9,123 nucleotides of DNA from Oxalobacteraceae bacterium (lineage in GTDB: Bacteria > Pseudomonadota > Gammaproteobacteria > Burkholderiales > Burkholderiaceae_D): NCBI GenBank assembly GCA_947453015.1, contig CANGFL010000034.1, forward strand, positions 1 through 9,123. Reading direction: 5' to 3'. Both the position numbers and the translations under genes were made by a program. The notes beneath the pieces were generated by a model. The model was not told the DNA's origin. It was given only the letters and a program-made list of their open reading frames with translations, and made no database searches. Positions 1 to 6,776 of this stretch are shown here, piece after piece. Position 1 is the first letter of the stretch; every line of letters begins with the position of its first letter.

Positions 1-1844
1 GGGAGGCTATCGTATTGCCTACTGATACGGCGCTGCTGCCACCTATTGATGTCTACATTCCTACCTTTGATGAAAATCCCGAGCTGGTGGGGCCGACGGT
101 TATTGCGGCGACACAAATGCGCTACCCGCAAGACAAGCTGCATGTTTATTTGCTAGATGATGGTGGCACGCCGCAAAAGCTCAATAATCCCAATCAAGAG
201 AAAGCAGTCGCCGCACAGGAACGCTCCAGCAAACTCAAGGCAATCGCTGAGCAGTTTGGTGCTACTTACCTGACCCGCGCGCTTAATGAGCATGCCAAGG
301 CTGGCAATCTCAACAATGCCTTGCAGTACACCAGTGGCGAATTGCTGGTTATTCTCGATTGCGATCATGTGCCCGCTGAAGATTTCGTTGAGCAGACCGT
401 TGGCTTCTTTCTGGCTGACCCTAAATTATTTTTGCTGCAAACGCCGCATAATTTTGTTAATGCTGATCCGGTCGAACGTAACCTCTCTACCTATGAAACG
501 TCTCCAGGTGAGAACGAGCTGTTTTACGGTGTCATGCAGCCCGGTATGGATGCATGGGGATCGACCTTCTTCTGCGGCTCGGCCGCGGTCCTGCGTCGTA
601 GCGTGATTGATGAAATTGGTGGTATTGCCAGCGAGACCATTACCGAAGACGCCGAAACGACGCTGAATGCGCTTGCACTGGGTTACAGCACGGCCTACTT
701 TAACAAGCCATTGGTGTCAGGTCTGCAGCCTGAAACTTTTTCTGGCTTCCTGGCACAAAGGGTGCGTTGGAGTCAGGGCATGCTACAGATTTTTCTTTTG
801 AAAAATCCATGGGCTATGCAAGGACTGACGGTAGCTCAACGCATTCTGTTTACGAATTTTTCTTTGTTCTGGGGCTTCTCTGTATCGCGCATGCTGTTGC
901 TACTTGTACCACCGCTTTATCTTATTTTTTTCATCCGGCTGCTGGATGCCCCAGTAACCGATGTATTGATTTTTGGTGCGCCTAGTTTGTTAGGCTCCAT
1001 GATTATTGCGCAATATTTGTTTGGACGGGTGCGCTGGCCGTTTGTTTCGCAAATCTATGAAGTGATTCAATCTTTCTATGTCACCCGTGGGATTTTTCAG
1101 GTGCTGATGAATCCTCGCAAGCCAACATTTCAAGTAACGCCAAAGGGTGAGGTAATGCAAGAGGATTTCATTTCCGAATTTGCCAAGCCTTTTTATATTA
1201 TTTTGTTGTTCAACGTTGTTTCGATCGGTGCCGGTATTTATCGTTTGCTGACTGATCCTTCGAATCATAGTGCCTTATATTTAGTTGGTTTTTGGGCAGT
1301 GTTTGATTTCTTTTTATTGTTGTGCGCGCTGGGCATTACCTTTGAGAGAAGACAGCGTCGCTCTGAACCACGCTCGTTGCATGACGAGCCGGTGATTTTG
1401 CATATCGGATCTGATATCGCGCTCACTGGTAGCACGCTTGATGCGTCGGCATCAGGGGTGAAGATCACGATTAACTATCCAACCGTCCATCGCGCCTTAC
1501 TCACGCTAAATACGGCAGTGGTGCTGGAATTTCCGGAGCGCGGTATGCGCCTGCCTGGCGCACTACAGTCCGTTTTTATGGATGATGAGCAGCGTGCCTC
1601 AATCGGGGTTGCCTATACATTGCAAAGCGTCGTTGAAGAACGAACCGCTATTGCTATCGCCTTTGGCTCTAGCGAGCAATTAATTAAAAATAAAAATCAG
1701 CATCACAACCATCGCAGTATTCTTGGATCGTTTCTCTTTTTGTTCAGGTTAGCTATGCTGCATGGTTTTAAGCATCTCGCTTTTCTGGTAGCGGGTAAGC
1801 TGCGCGGCCTTTTTTACAGGCCGAAAAAAATTCAGCAAAGCTGA
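1..1844 (+). CDS. bcsA: Cellulose synthase catalytic subunit BcsA (5'-truncated by window edge)
   Basis: Inner-membrane processive GT2 enzyme that polymerises UDP-glucose into beta-1,4-glucan and extrudes it. The frame is open to the left edge, so the N-terminal membrane part is missing; the TTG at 15 is internal, not a start. Counting residues from that TTG: DDGG 48-51, substrate-binding DCD 115-117, catalytic-base TED 210-212, QRVRW 248-252, and the gating-loop motif FQVTPKG 372-378. A C-terminal PilZ domain follows with RSEPR (449-453) and DASASG (476-481), the two c-di-GMP-binding signatures RxxxR and [D/N]xSxxG. Activity is therefore very probably switched on by c-di-GMP. Hydrophobic segments lie between QRVRW and PilZ (about 270-310, 315-335, 390-440) and near the C-terminus. 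The TGA at 1842 is followed after 42 bases by a bcsS-like gene on the same strand, not by bcsB. All catalytic residues visible are intact. Confidence 0.97.
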   Translation, partial: EAIVLPTDTALLPPIDVYIPTFDENPELVGPTVIAATQMRYPQDKLHVYLLDDGGTPQKLNNPNQEKAVAAQERSSKLKAIAEQFGATYLTRALNEHAKAGNLNNALQYTSGELLVILDCDHVPAEDFVEQTVGFFLADPKLFLLQTPHNFVNADPVERNLSTYETSPGENELFYGVMQPGMDAWGSTFFCGSAAVLRRSVIDEIGGIASETITEDAETTLNALALGYSTAYFNKPLVSGLQPETFSGFLAQRVRWSQGMLQIFLLKNPWAMQGLTVAQRILFTNFSLFWGFSVSRMLLLLVPPLYLIFFIRLLDAPVTDVLIFGAPSLLGSMIIAQYLFGRVRWPFVSQIYEVIQSFYVTRGIFQVLMNPRKPTFQVTPKGEVMQEDFISEFAKPFYIILLFNVVSIGAGIYRLLTDPSNHSALYLVGFWAVFDFFLLLCALGITFERRQRRSEPRSLHDEPVILHIGSDIALTGSTLDASASGVKITINYPTVHRALLTLNTAVVLEFPERGMRLPGALQSVFMDDEQRASIGVAYTLQSVVEERTAIAIAFGSSEQLIKNKNQHHNHRSILGSFLFLFRLAMLHGFKHLAFLVAGKLRGLFYRPKKIQQS

Positions 1845-1886
1845 TAGTTTATTTTTTTAAAACCACATTGGCAGGCAATCGACTAT

Positions 1887-2621
1887 ATGAAGAAGAATAC
1901 TAATAAACACATTACATTCGCTACGCTGACACTACTGCCGCTACTGTCAATGCTGGCAAGCGCGCCATGCAAGGCAGACGCAAACAATAATCTGGTCATA
2001 GCAGGCGTGCAGACCTCAGCGAAAAGCACCTATGCATACAGCATGGCTATTGTCCCGTTCAGCGATGCCAAACTCGGCCAAGGCTGGTACCAAAAGGCCG
2101 GACTAAGCTGGCTGGCTTACCGCTACGACGGCACCCTCAACGCTAACACTCGAGAGGTCAGCGCTAGCGCACCGGGGATAGAGGCGGGCATAGGCCATAT
2201 GTGGAATAACGATGGCTCACGGCTGGATCTATCCGCTACTCTCGGCTATCGTCATATTGGCATGACACCATTCACTCCATCCGGTGACCGTGATGGCAAT
2301 GTGTTCACTCTGAATCCGCAGATTCAAGTAAGCCATCAATTGAACGCAAGCATCGATGCCGAGCTACTGGCCAATTACGCCATCGGCTTGGAATCCTCTT
2401 TTACTCGTGCGCGTCTGGGTTGGAAACCGGTTGCAGGATGGCGTACTGGCCTAGAGGGCATCTGGCAGGATGGTAAAAATTACCGTGTAACCCAACAGGG
2501 TCTGTTCTTGAGTAAGACGCTTGCTTCAGGCATGACAGTAGAAATAAATGCGGGTCAGGCCAAACCAGAAAACGATTCTGCTTCGGCTTATATAGGATTA
2601 AGCTTAGTAAGTACTTATTAA
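1887..2621 (+). CDS. BcsS-like cellulose biosynthesis protein, probable outer-membrane beta-barrel
   Basis: 244 residues beginning with a Sec signal peptide: lysines at 2-3, a hydrophobic core at about 10-26 and likely cleavage near Ala30-Ala32. Cys28 is preceded by Ala-Pro, which does not fit a lipobox. The mature part alternates polar and hydrophobic residues, is rich in Gly, Tyr and Trp, has no internal hydrophobic helix and ends in an aromatic residue (STY), the pattern of a small outer-membrane barrel. The layout (GQGWYQKAGLSWLAYRYDG, later GIEAGIGHMW and a SP/GDRDGN-like turn) resembles the BcsS family known from cellulose clusters, chiefly in alphaproteobacteria; its biochemical role is not established. 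It lies 42 bases after bcsA on the same strand, supporting co-transcription and a cellulose-related job. The ribosome site is poor (GGCAGGC about 12 bases upstream). Family assignment is by eye only; a generic barrel protein is the alternative. Confidence 0.6.
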   Translation: MKKNTNKHITFATLTLLPLLSMLASAPCKADANNNLVIAGVQTSAKSTYAYSMAIVPFSDAKLGQGWYQKAGLSWLAYRYDGTLNANTREVSASAPGIEAGIGHMWNNDGSRLDLSATLGYRHIGMTPFTPSGDRDGNVFTLNPQIQVSHQLNASIDAELLANYAIGLESSFTRARLGWKPVAGWRTGLEGIWQDGKNYRVTQQGLFLSKTLASGMTVEINAGQAKPENDSASAYIGLSLVSTY

Positions 2622-3790
2622 GAATGGCAATGCCGGCTCCAAGCAGGAATTAATTGTCCTGTCTTGTTGAACTTAAATCGCTCTTCAATCCAGCCCTGAC
2701 CAAACATGCTTAGGATCTGGTCGTAATAGATGGGGTTCTCGCCTATGAGTTGCCCATTTATTTTTTCAGTTAAGCGGCGAGCCTGCTGCGCCAACAACTT
2801 GCGTTCGTTGAGTGAATGCAGGTAGGGCAGCAGTGCCGCAGAAAAGCCGAGTGGTGCAATGCCCTTGGTCGCACCAGTCAGTGGATTCACTGTCTCCATA
2901 AGTGAGCCATTATTTTTGAGTAAATATCTGCGCATACCTGACAAGCTGCGTATCAGTTGCGGCTTGATCGTATCGGCATCATCTAGCATGCCTGCCCACA
3001 AATAAGTACGTATTGCATCGTAGCTTCCGATAGGTTCATTCTCAGGCAAAGCAACCCATCCCTGTCCGTGCTGATAGCTGACCCAGTCAGGTGCAAATCC
3101 GCGTGATGCGCTAGCCCGTATCATTTGCAGAGTCGTCGCCGCCATCGCACTCCAAGGACCAGTAGGATCAGCCTGTGCAAATGCACGCAATAATTGAATC
3201 GGTAGATAGCTAGGATTAAACCGCCACTTGCCATTTACTTCGGCAAAGCCTTGTGGTGCAGGCAGAAGCATCGTGCCACCATCAGGCAGCTGCACGACTT
3301 CTTTTGCTTTGATCTGCTCCAATAGAGCTTTACCCAAATTGGTGTATCGCGCTTCGCCCCATAAAGAACCCGCCTGCAACAGCGTATAGGCAAGCCACGT
3401 ATCGGCATCAGAAGCTGCGTTATGGTCTAGGATTTCCCACTTGCCATTTGTCTGTCTGCCCCAGTGCCAGGCAGGCAAATTGTGCACAAAATCGCCTTTA
3501 GATAGATTGGCCTCGATCCAGTTCAATACCACATCGAAACGCTGGCGATCATTGTTGACCAGCGCAAAAAACAAGGTGTACGCCTCGCTTTCAGAGGTCG
3601 TGAAATCGCGCTCACCCGTCTGATCCAGGACACGTCCATCGTGCTGAACAAAGCGTTTTTGATATCCCTGCCATAAAGGCCAAGGCGATAAATTAGCTAC
3701 ATCCTTGCAGGCAGCGGAATCTGCATGCGCATTCGCGCCAAAGATTAACGCAAGTACGAGATAGAGTAGCTTGTAATGTTTTCCAAACAT
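2618..3790 (-). CDS. bcsZ: Periplasmic endo-1,4-beta-glucanase BcsZ (GH8)
   Basis: Glycoside hydrolase family 8 endoglucanase that trims nascent cellulose in the periplasm and is needed for proper secretion and fibre quality in bcs systems. 390 residues, slightly longer than the E. coli protein (about 368). A signal peptide covers about 1-23 (hydrophobic core LLYLVLALIFGANA, cleavage after AHA). GH8 landmarks: TTSESEAY with the expected general acid Glu67; LPAWHWG 105-111; NAASDADTW with Asp128/Asp130; FNPSYLP 191-197; GSYDAIRTYLW with the likely base Asp258; GFSAALLPYL 315-324; and FGQGW 363-367. The ATG at 3790 has AGGA eight bases upstream. Orientation is unusual: it faces bcsA/bcsS, and its TAA overlaps the bcsS-like stop by 4 bases, whereas bcsZ usually sits between bcsB and bcsC on the same strand. 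It needs its own promoter, presumably in 3791-4000. Confidence 0.96.
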   Translation of the reverse strand: MFGKHYKLLYLVLALIFGANAHADSAACKDVANLSPWPLWQGYQKRFVQHDGRVLDQTGERDFTTSESEAYTLFFALVNNDRQRFDVVLNWIEANLSKGDFVHNLPAWHWGRQTNGKWEILDHNAASDADTWLAYTLLQAGSLWGEARYTNLGKALLEQIKAKEVVQLPDGGTMLLPAPQGFAEVNGKWRFNPSYLPIQLLRAFAQADPTGPWSAMAATTLQMIRASASRGFAPDWVSYQHGQGWVALPENEPIGSYDAIRTYLWAGMLDDADTIKPQLIRSLSGMRRYLLKNNGSLMETVNPLTGATKGIAPLGFSAALLPYLHSLNERKLLAQQARRLTEKINGQLIGENPIYYDQILSMFGQGWIEERFKFNKTGQLIPAWSRHCHS

Positions 3791-4223
3791 GAAGTTGTTC
3801 CTGAATCACGAAGCGCTTAATTGATGTGATTAAGCAGAGCGGTTTGCCTGTTTTGCCAGCCAGCTTTTCTTAAATTGCATGGTGCTCACTTAGCCTAGGG
3901 TGGAATGTAATGATTTAGCATTGTAAAACGGCAGCCGATTCATAACGATTTCTTTGGCCTTTGCACGCGTTCTCAACCGAAGGCCATAAACAGGCTCATG
4001 TTTTTATGAAATCGACAGGTGTTAAGCGCTTGCATTGTCCTAACAATCGGCTTCACAGTTAGCTTTGAACACATTGCCAGAAATCCTGTGCGATTAACAA
4101 ATGATCTATCTAGTTTTTGCATTAGCTAAGACTACAACAATAAGTCGATAAGCAGAGTTAAGCGTTGCCTTAGAGCGATATCTTTTGTTGTGTGTTCATT
4201 TTCATGAAAAATTGTTTTAAGAA
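3791..4223. other. Intergenic region between divergent bcsZ and M48 peptidase genes
   Basis: AT-rich, with no convincing long reading frame. It should hold the bcsZ promoter (minus) and the peptidase promoter (plus), but I cannot pick clear -35/-10 pairs. Visible elements: inverted repeat CTTAAT (3816-3821)/ATTAAG (3829-3834) in the bcsZ leader; inverted repeat TGGCCTT (3955-3961)/AAGGCCA (3980-3986); the 12-base palindrome TTTTCATGAAAA (4199-4210); and two copies of the palindrome AAGCGCTT (3811-3818 and about 4023-4030). A 16-codon minus-strand frame at 3830-3880 ends just before the bcsZ ribosome site. Any of these could be regulator sites; none matches a site I can name. Confidence 0.5.
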
Positions 4224-4315
4224 GCCAACAAAATAATTCTTCGACTTGTTCGAAGTCTTCTTTCACTGCTAAATTGTGAAACGATCACTGGATAAGATCG
4301 ATTCACTTTGTTGGC
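4224..4315 (+). promoter_or_regulatory. Structured leader before the M48 peptidase gene (three-way-junction-like)
   Basis: A perfect 9-base inverted repeat, GCCAACAAA (4224-4232) and TTTGTTGGC (4307-4315), encloses two nested hairpins. Hairpin A is CTTCGA/TCGAAG (4239-4244/4250-4255, 5-base loop). Hairpin B has 11-base arms at 4276-4286 and 4296-4306 with one central A/A mismatch and a 9-base loop. Hairpin B abuts the closing stem directly. An alternative pairing TTTCAC (4261-4266)/GTGAAA (4276-4281) excludes hairpin B, so two folds are possible. The closing stem ends three bases before the first possible start codon of the peptidase. It could be a translational control element or RNA thermometer if transcription starts upstream of 4224; that start is unknown. 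The inverted repeats are seen directly; the function is inferred. Confidence 0.45.
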
Positions 4316-4318
4316 GTC

Positions 4319-5134
4319 ATGCTATTTTTACTTTCAATGGATAACACTATGAGTTCTGTCATTAGCGTATGTAGGAAGAGTAGAGAAACCACCTACAACC
4401 TAATTCTTTGTCTTCTGGGTGGGGTGTTTTGGGCTGCGACAATCTATGACTTATTTTTGTCAGACGCAGCGTCTGTTACGAGAGCATTTTCTACACTGGC
4501 ATTTCCTCTCCTGATAGCCCTTTTCTTTTTTATTTCTGCATTACTGTTTAGAGCCATTGCGATGGGCAACATGGTTTTAATTACAGAAGATCAGTTCCCT
4601 CACTTGTATGAAAAAATTGTGGCAGGCGCTAAAAAATTAAATATGCCTGCACCGGAGGCATTCATCTTTAACTCTAACGGTATGTTTAATGCCTTCGCCA
4701 GAAAAGCCTTTGGCAGAAAATATTTGCTGTTGACTTCGGCTATTGTTGACGCCACTACTGATGAGCAAATTAATTTCATTATTGGTCACGAATTAGGTCA
4801 TCACGCAGCAGGTCATCTTAACTTTTGGACCTATCTTTTAAGATTTCCAGCAACCCTGATCCCATTTTTGTATTTGGCCTATTCGCGTCAACGTGAGTAC
4901 ACGTGCGATCGCGTGGGACTGTATCTATCAAAAGATGCCAAAAGTTCCTGTGAGGCGTTACAGATGCTGGGCTGTGGCTGTCAGAAATTTAACGGGAAGT
5001 TAAACGTCGCTTCATTTGCCAGCCAAGAAAAGTACGTGCCAAAGGCAACGGGTTTCATCACTGAGATAGTAAGAACGCATCCGCGCCTAACACGACGAGT
5101 GATAGCGTTGGAAAACGCGAAACTTGCCGATTAA
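4319..5134 (+). CDS. Membrane-associated M48 family zinc metallopeptidase
   Basis: Up to 271 residues. Zinc site HELGH at 157-161 (His157, Glu158, His161), third ligand Glu193 in REYTCDRVG, the pre-catalytic FNAFA motif (about 123-127), and HPRLTRR near the C-terminus (254-260), all typical of M48 (HtpX/Ste24-like, COG0501). Probable membrane segments at 26-47, 57-80 and 169-188, as in HtpX-like inner-membrane proteases that remove damaged membrane proteins; the substrate here is unknown. Possible starts are ATG 4319, 4337 and 4349. Only 4349 has a modest upstream GGA at suitable spacing, and it loses just ten residues, so the start is uncertain. No gene is coupled to it, and a strong terminator follows 58 bases after the stop. 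The structured leader just upstream suggests post-transcriptional control. It is not htpX itself in my reading: it is shorter, and the sequence around the membrane segments differs. Confidence 0.9.
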   Translation: MLFLLSMDNTMSSVISVCRKSRETTYNLILCLLGGVFWAATIYDLFLSDAASVTRAFSTLAFPLLIALFFFISALLFRAIAMGNMVLITEDQFPHLYEKIVAGAKKLNMPAPEAFIFNSNGMFNAFARKAFGRKYLLLTSAIVDATTDEQINFIIGHELGHHAAGHLNFWTYLLRFPATLIPFLYLAYSRQREYTCDRVGLYLSKDAKSSCEALQMLGCGCQKFNGKLNVASFASQEKYVPKATGFITEIVRTHPRLTRRVIALENAKLAD

Positions 5135-5192
5135 CTTTACATCACTAACCGCCAGTAAGATGGCTTGATCAGCGTTAAACTGATCTCAGAAT

Positions 5193-5224
5193 ATCCTGTT
5201 GCATGCCTTGCAACAGGATTTTTT
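5193..5224 (+). terminator. Intrinsic terminator of the M48 peptidase gene
   Basis: A perfect 11-base stem ATCCTGTTGCA (5193-5203)/TGCAACAGGAT (5209-5219) with a 5-base loop, followed by a T run to 5224. A second small inverted repeat (GATCAG/CTGATC, around 5167-5185) precedes it. The T run is only on the plus side, so it mainly stops transcription from the peptidase gene before it enters the opposing glutaredoxin-like gene. Confidence 0.92.
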
Positions 5225-5233
5225 ATGTAGGTT

Positions 5234-5614
5234 TTACAAAACGCGTTCAGCGTTTAACAACATCATCAGCTCGCCCGACTCGGCTAAGGCCTTCACATCC
5301 TGAAAGCCGCCGATTAGCATGCCATCGACAAAGATCATTGGAAAAGTGGGCCAACCAGTCCACATTTTTAGGGCATTACGGCGACGCCATTGCGAGAGAT
5401 AGTTGCCGTATTCCAGATAACGATAACTCACACTAAGTTTATCCAACAGCTTGCGTGCACCCGAGACCATGGGGTTGGTCGCCATGCCTATGATCACCAC
5501 GCGATTATCCGCAACGCAGGCTTGAACCTCTTCGACGATATCTCTATGGCTGCCAGCAATCGTACTGCGGGCAGCGGGGTGGATCCAAAATTCATCTAAG
5601 ACGTGGCGCGGCAT
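5234..5614 (-). CDS. Glutaredoxin-fold protein lacking active-site cysteines
   Basis: 126 residues aligned by eye with monothiol glutaredoxins (Grx4/GrxD type). The N-terminal helix DIVEEVQACV leads into strand VVIIGMA. Where Grx4 has CGFS, this protein reads TNPMVSGA (46-53) with no Cys; the only cysteine, Cys33, lies before the strand. The glutathione-binding cis-proline motif is intact (WPTFPMIFVDG, TFP 90-92), as is the GG motif (IGGFQD, 102-103). The basic stretch WRRRNALKMWTGWP is characteristic of a betaproteobacterial/xanthomonad subfamily that I recall as likewise cysteine-poor. Classical thiol redox or [2Fe-2S] ligation through the CGFS cysteine is therefore unlikely; a binding or regulatory role is an inference. 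The start is well supported: AAGGAAG ends about five bases before the ATG at 5614. It is transcribed divergently from the phosphoesterase gene and converges on the peptidase terminator. Confidence 0.88.
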   Translation of the reverse strand: MPRHVLDEFWIHPAARSTIAGSHRDIVEEVQACVADNRVVIIGMATNPMVSGARKLLDKLSVSYRYLEYGNYLSQWRRRNALKMWTGWPTFPMIFVDGMLIGGFQDVKALAESGELMMLLNAERVL

Positions 5615-5664
5615 GAGACTTCCTTATGTTGATGAGTGAGGCAATTAATTTGTTGCGTTGCGAA

Positions 5665-5675
5665 AACTATTTATA
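5665..5675 (-). promoter_or_regulatory. Candidate -10 element for the glutaredoxin-like gene
   Basis: TATAAATAGTT on the minus strand, about 50 bases before the ATG at 5614. A GTGACC 18 bases upstream could serve as a weak -35. The same 11-mer occurs in the opposite direction before the phosphoesterase gene. Confidence 0.4.
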
Positions 5676-5826
5676 CCCATTCCCTGTCTAACAGGTCACT
5701 TCGACGGCATATCGCGTCATGGCAATGAGAATAGGTCATAAATTGTAAATACTATAACTGATAAAAATTCTACATTTCTGCCGATTTTTCATGGAGTGGT
5801 CACAGAAGCAGGGTAATTTCGCAGGA

Positions 5827-5837
5827 TATAAATAGTT
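5827..5837 (+). promoter_or_regulatory. Candidate -10 element for the phosphoesterase gene
   Basis: TATAAATAGTT on the plus strand, about 60 bases before the preferred ATG at 5898. It is identical to the element at 5665-5675 on the other strand. I see no good -35 at 16-18 bases. Confidence 0.35.
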
Positions 5838-5897
5838 CGGCAAATGGCTAGGGTGGTTAATCAGCTTTTGTTGAGATGGGTTTTAGGATGGAGACAC

Positions 5898-6710
5898 ATG
5901 GCATCGTTCAAATTAGCGCAACTCTCAGACACTCACGTCGTAAGAAAACATTCGGTGTTAAGCAATGGTGTTGATAGTAACCACGCTTTGCGAGCAGCAG
6001 TTTATCAACTGATCAAAGCCGATGATATTGATGCAGTGCTGTTATCTGGCGATCTGGTTGAGCGCGGTGAAATATACGAATACTTCGAGCTAAGAAACAT
6101 ACTCGACCCGCTCATGGGTTTGAAGCCGGTGTATCTGATGCTGGGAAATCATGATGTGCGGGATAATTTTCTTGGGTTGTTCAGAGATTATCCTTTCATC
6201 AACCAAGCAAATAATTCATGGGGCGTTCAGTATTCAGTGACATTGAATGACACTCACGCATTGGTTGTGTTGGATACGCTCAAAGAAGGACGCGATGCCG
6301 GTTATTTAAGTGCCGACAAGCTGATTTGGCTCGATCGCACCTTGGAGCGGCACCGAGAAAAGAGTGTGCTGCTGGCAATGCACCACCCGATGATTGATGT
6401 TGGCAATTCCATGATGAACCAAATGAATTTAGTGAATCAGTCGGATTTGTCGGTCGTCCTGCAAAAACATAAAAACGTTCATCGAATTCTTTGCGGTCAC
6501 ATTCATCGTGACGTCATAGGATCGTTCGGTACGGTTCCCGTTCAGGTGTGCCCAAGTACCGCCTTTGCGTATCCAGCAGATTTGAATGAGAGTAATGTCG
6601 ATCAATTGTGTAAAGATAATCCGGGTTATCTGATTCACGAGATCACCGACGGCGTGATGACTAGTAAGCGCCATAACCTAGACTTGCACGCTAGCCTGGC
6701 GACGGCATAA
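5898..6710 (+). CDS. CpdA-like class III metallophosphoesterase (putative cyclic nucleotide phosphodiesterase)
   Basis: A 270-residue calcineurin-like phosphoesterase. Metal-site motifs in order: SDTH with Asp11/His13; GDLVE from Gly51; GNHD 83-86; HHPM from His162; GHIH 200-203 followed by RD. The arrangement and the LCGHIHRD...PSTAFAYPAD stretch match the CpdA/class III cyclic nucleotide phosphodiesterase family, which hydrolyses 3',5'-cAMP and related phosphodiesters with two metal ions. True cAMP specificity cannot be read from sequence. An upstream ATG at 5844 in the same frame would add 18 residues, but it has no ribosome site at proper distance, while 5898 has AGGATGGAGA just upstream and starts directly at the first strand (MASFKLAQLSDTH). 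No signal peptide is visible, so it is cytoplasmic. It stands alone, facing the urease operon. Confidence 0.87.
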   Translation: MASFKLAQLSDTHVVRKHSVLSNGVDSNHALRAAVYQLIKADDIDAVLLSGDLVERGEIYEYFELRNILDPLMGLKPVYLMLGNHDVRDNFLGLFRDYPFINQANNSWGVQYSVTLNDTHALVVLDTLKEGRDAGYLSADKLIWLDRTLERHREKSVLLAMHHPMIDVGNSMMNQMNLVNQSDLSVVLQKHKNVHRILCGHIHRDVIGSFGTVPVQVCPSTAFAYPADLNESNVDQLCKDNPGYLIHEITDGVMTSKRHNLDLHASLATA

Positions 6711-6736
6711 GGCCGTTGCTTTCGCTGAGTATAAAA

Positions 6737-6769
6737 AAATGCCACGAGTCATAAGACATCGTGGCATTT
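6737..6769 (-). terminator. Strong intrinsic terminator, minus strand (urease operon / downstream RNA)
   Basis: A perfect 11-base inverted repeat AAATGCCACGA (6737-6747)/TCGTGGCATTT (6759-6769) with an 11-base loop. On the minus strand the stem runs straight into seven T residues (6731-6740 region); on the plus strand only TTT then AAA follows. It therefore chiefly ends minus-strand transcripts, 255 bases beyond the ureG stop, and may only weakly help the phosphoesterase transcript. Confidence 0.88.
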
Positions 6770-6776
6770 AAAGGAA

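Noticed and set aside
15..17. TTG as the start of bcsA
   Set aside because: The frame stays open to the left edge and BcsA normally has a long N-terminal membrane region before this point, so the gene is truncated by the window.
1805..1830. CGGCCT/AGGCCG hairpin followed by seven A at the end of bcsA
   Set aside because: On the plus strand the stem is followed by A, not T, and on the minus strand the T run precedes the stem, so it is not a terminator in either direction.
4036..4076. CTAACAA...GTTAGC stretch resembling an integron attC site
   Set aside because: The core consensus RYYYAAC/GTTRRRY is not met on either side, and there is no cassette array or integrase in the window.
4199..4210. 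TTTTCATGAAAA palindrome as a named regulator operator
   Set aside because: It does not match a consensus I can name; kept only as an unassigned palindrome in the intergenic entry.
5844..5897. Longer phosphoesterase start at 5844
   Set aside because: No ribosome site is near it and the added 18 residues precede the family's normal first strand; 5898 has AGGATGGAGA upstream.
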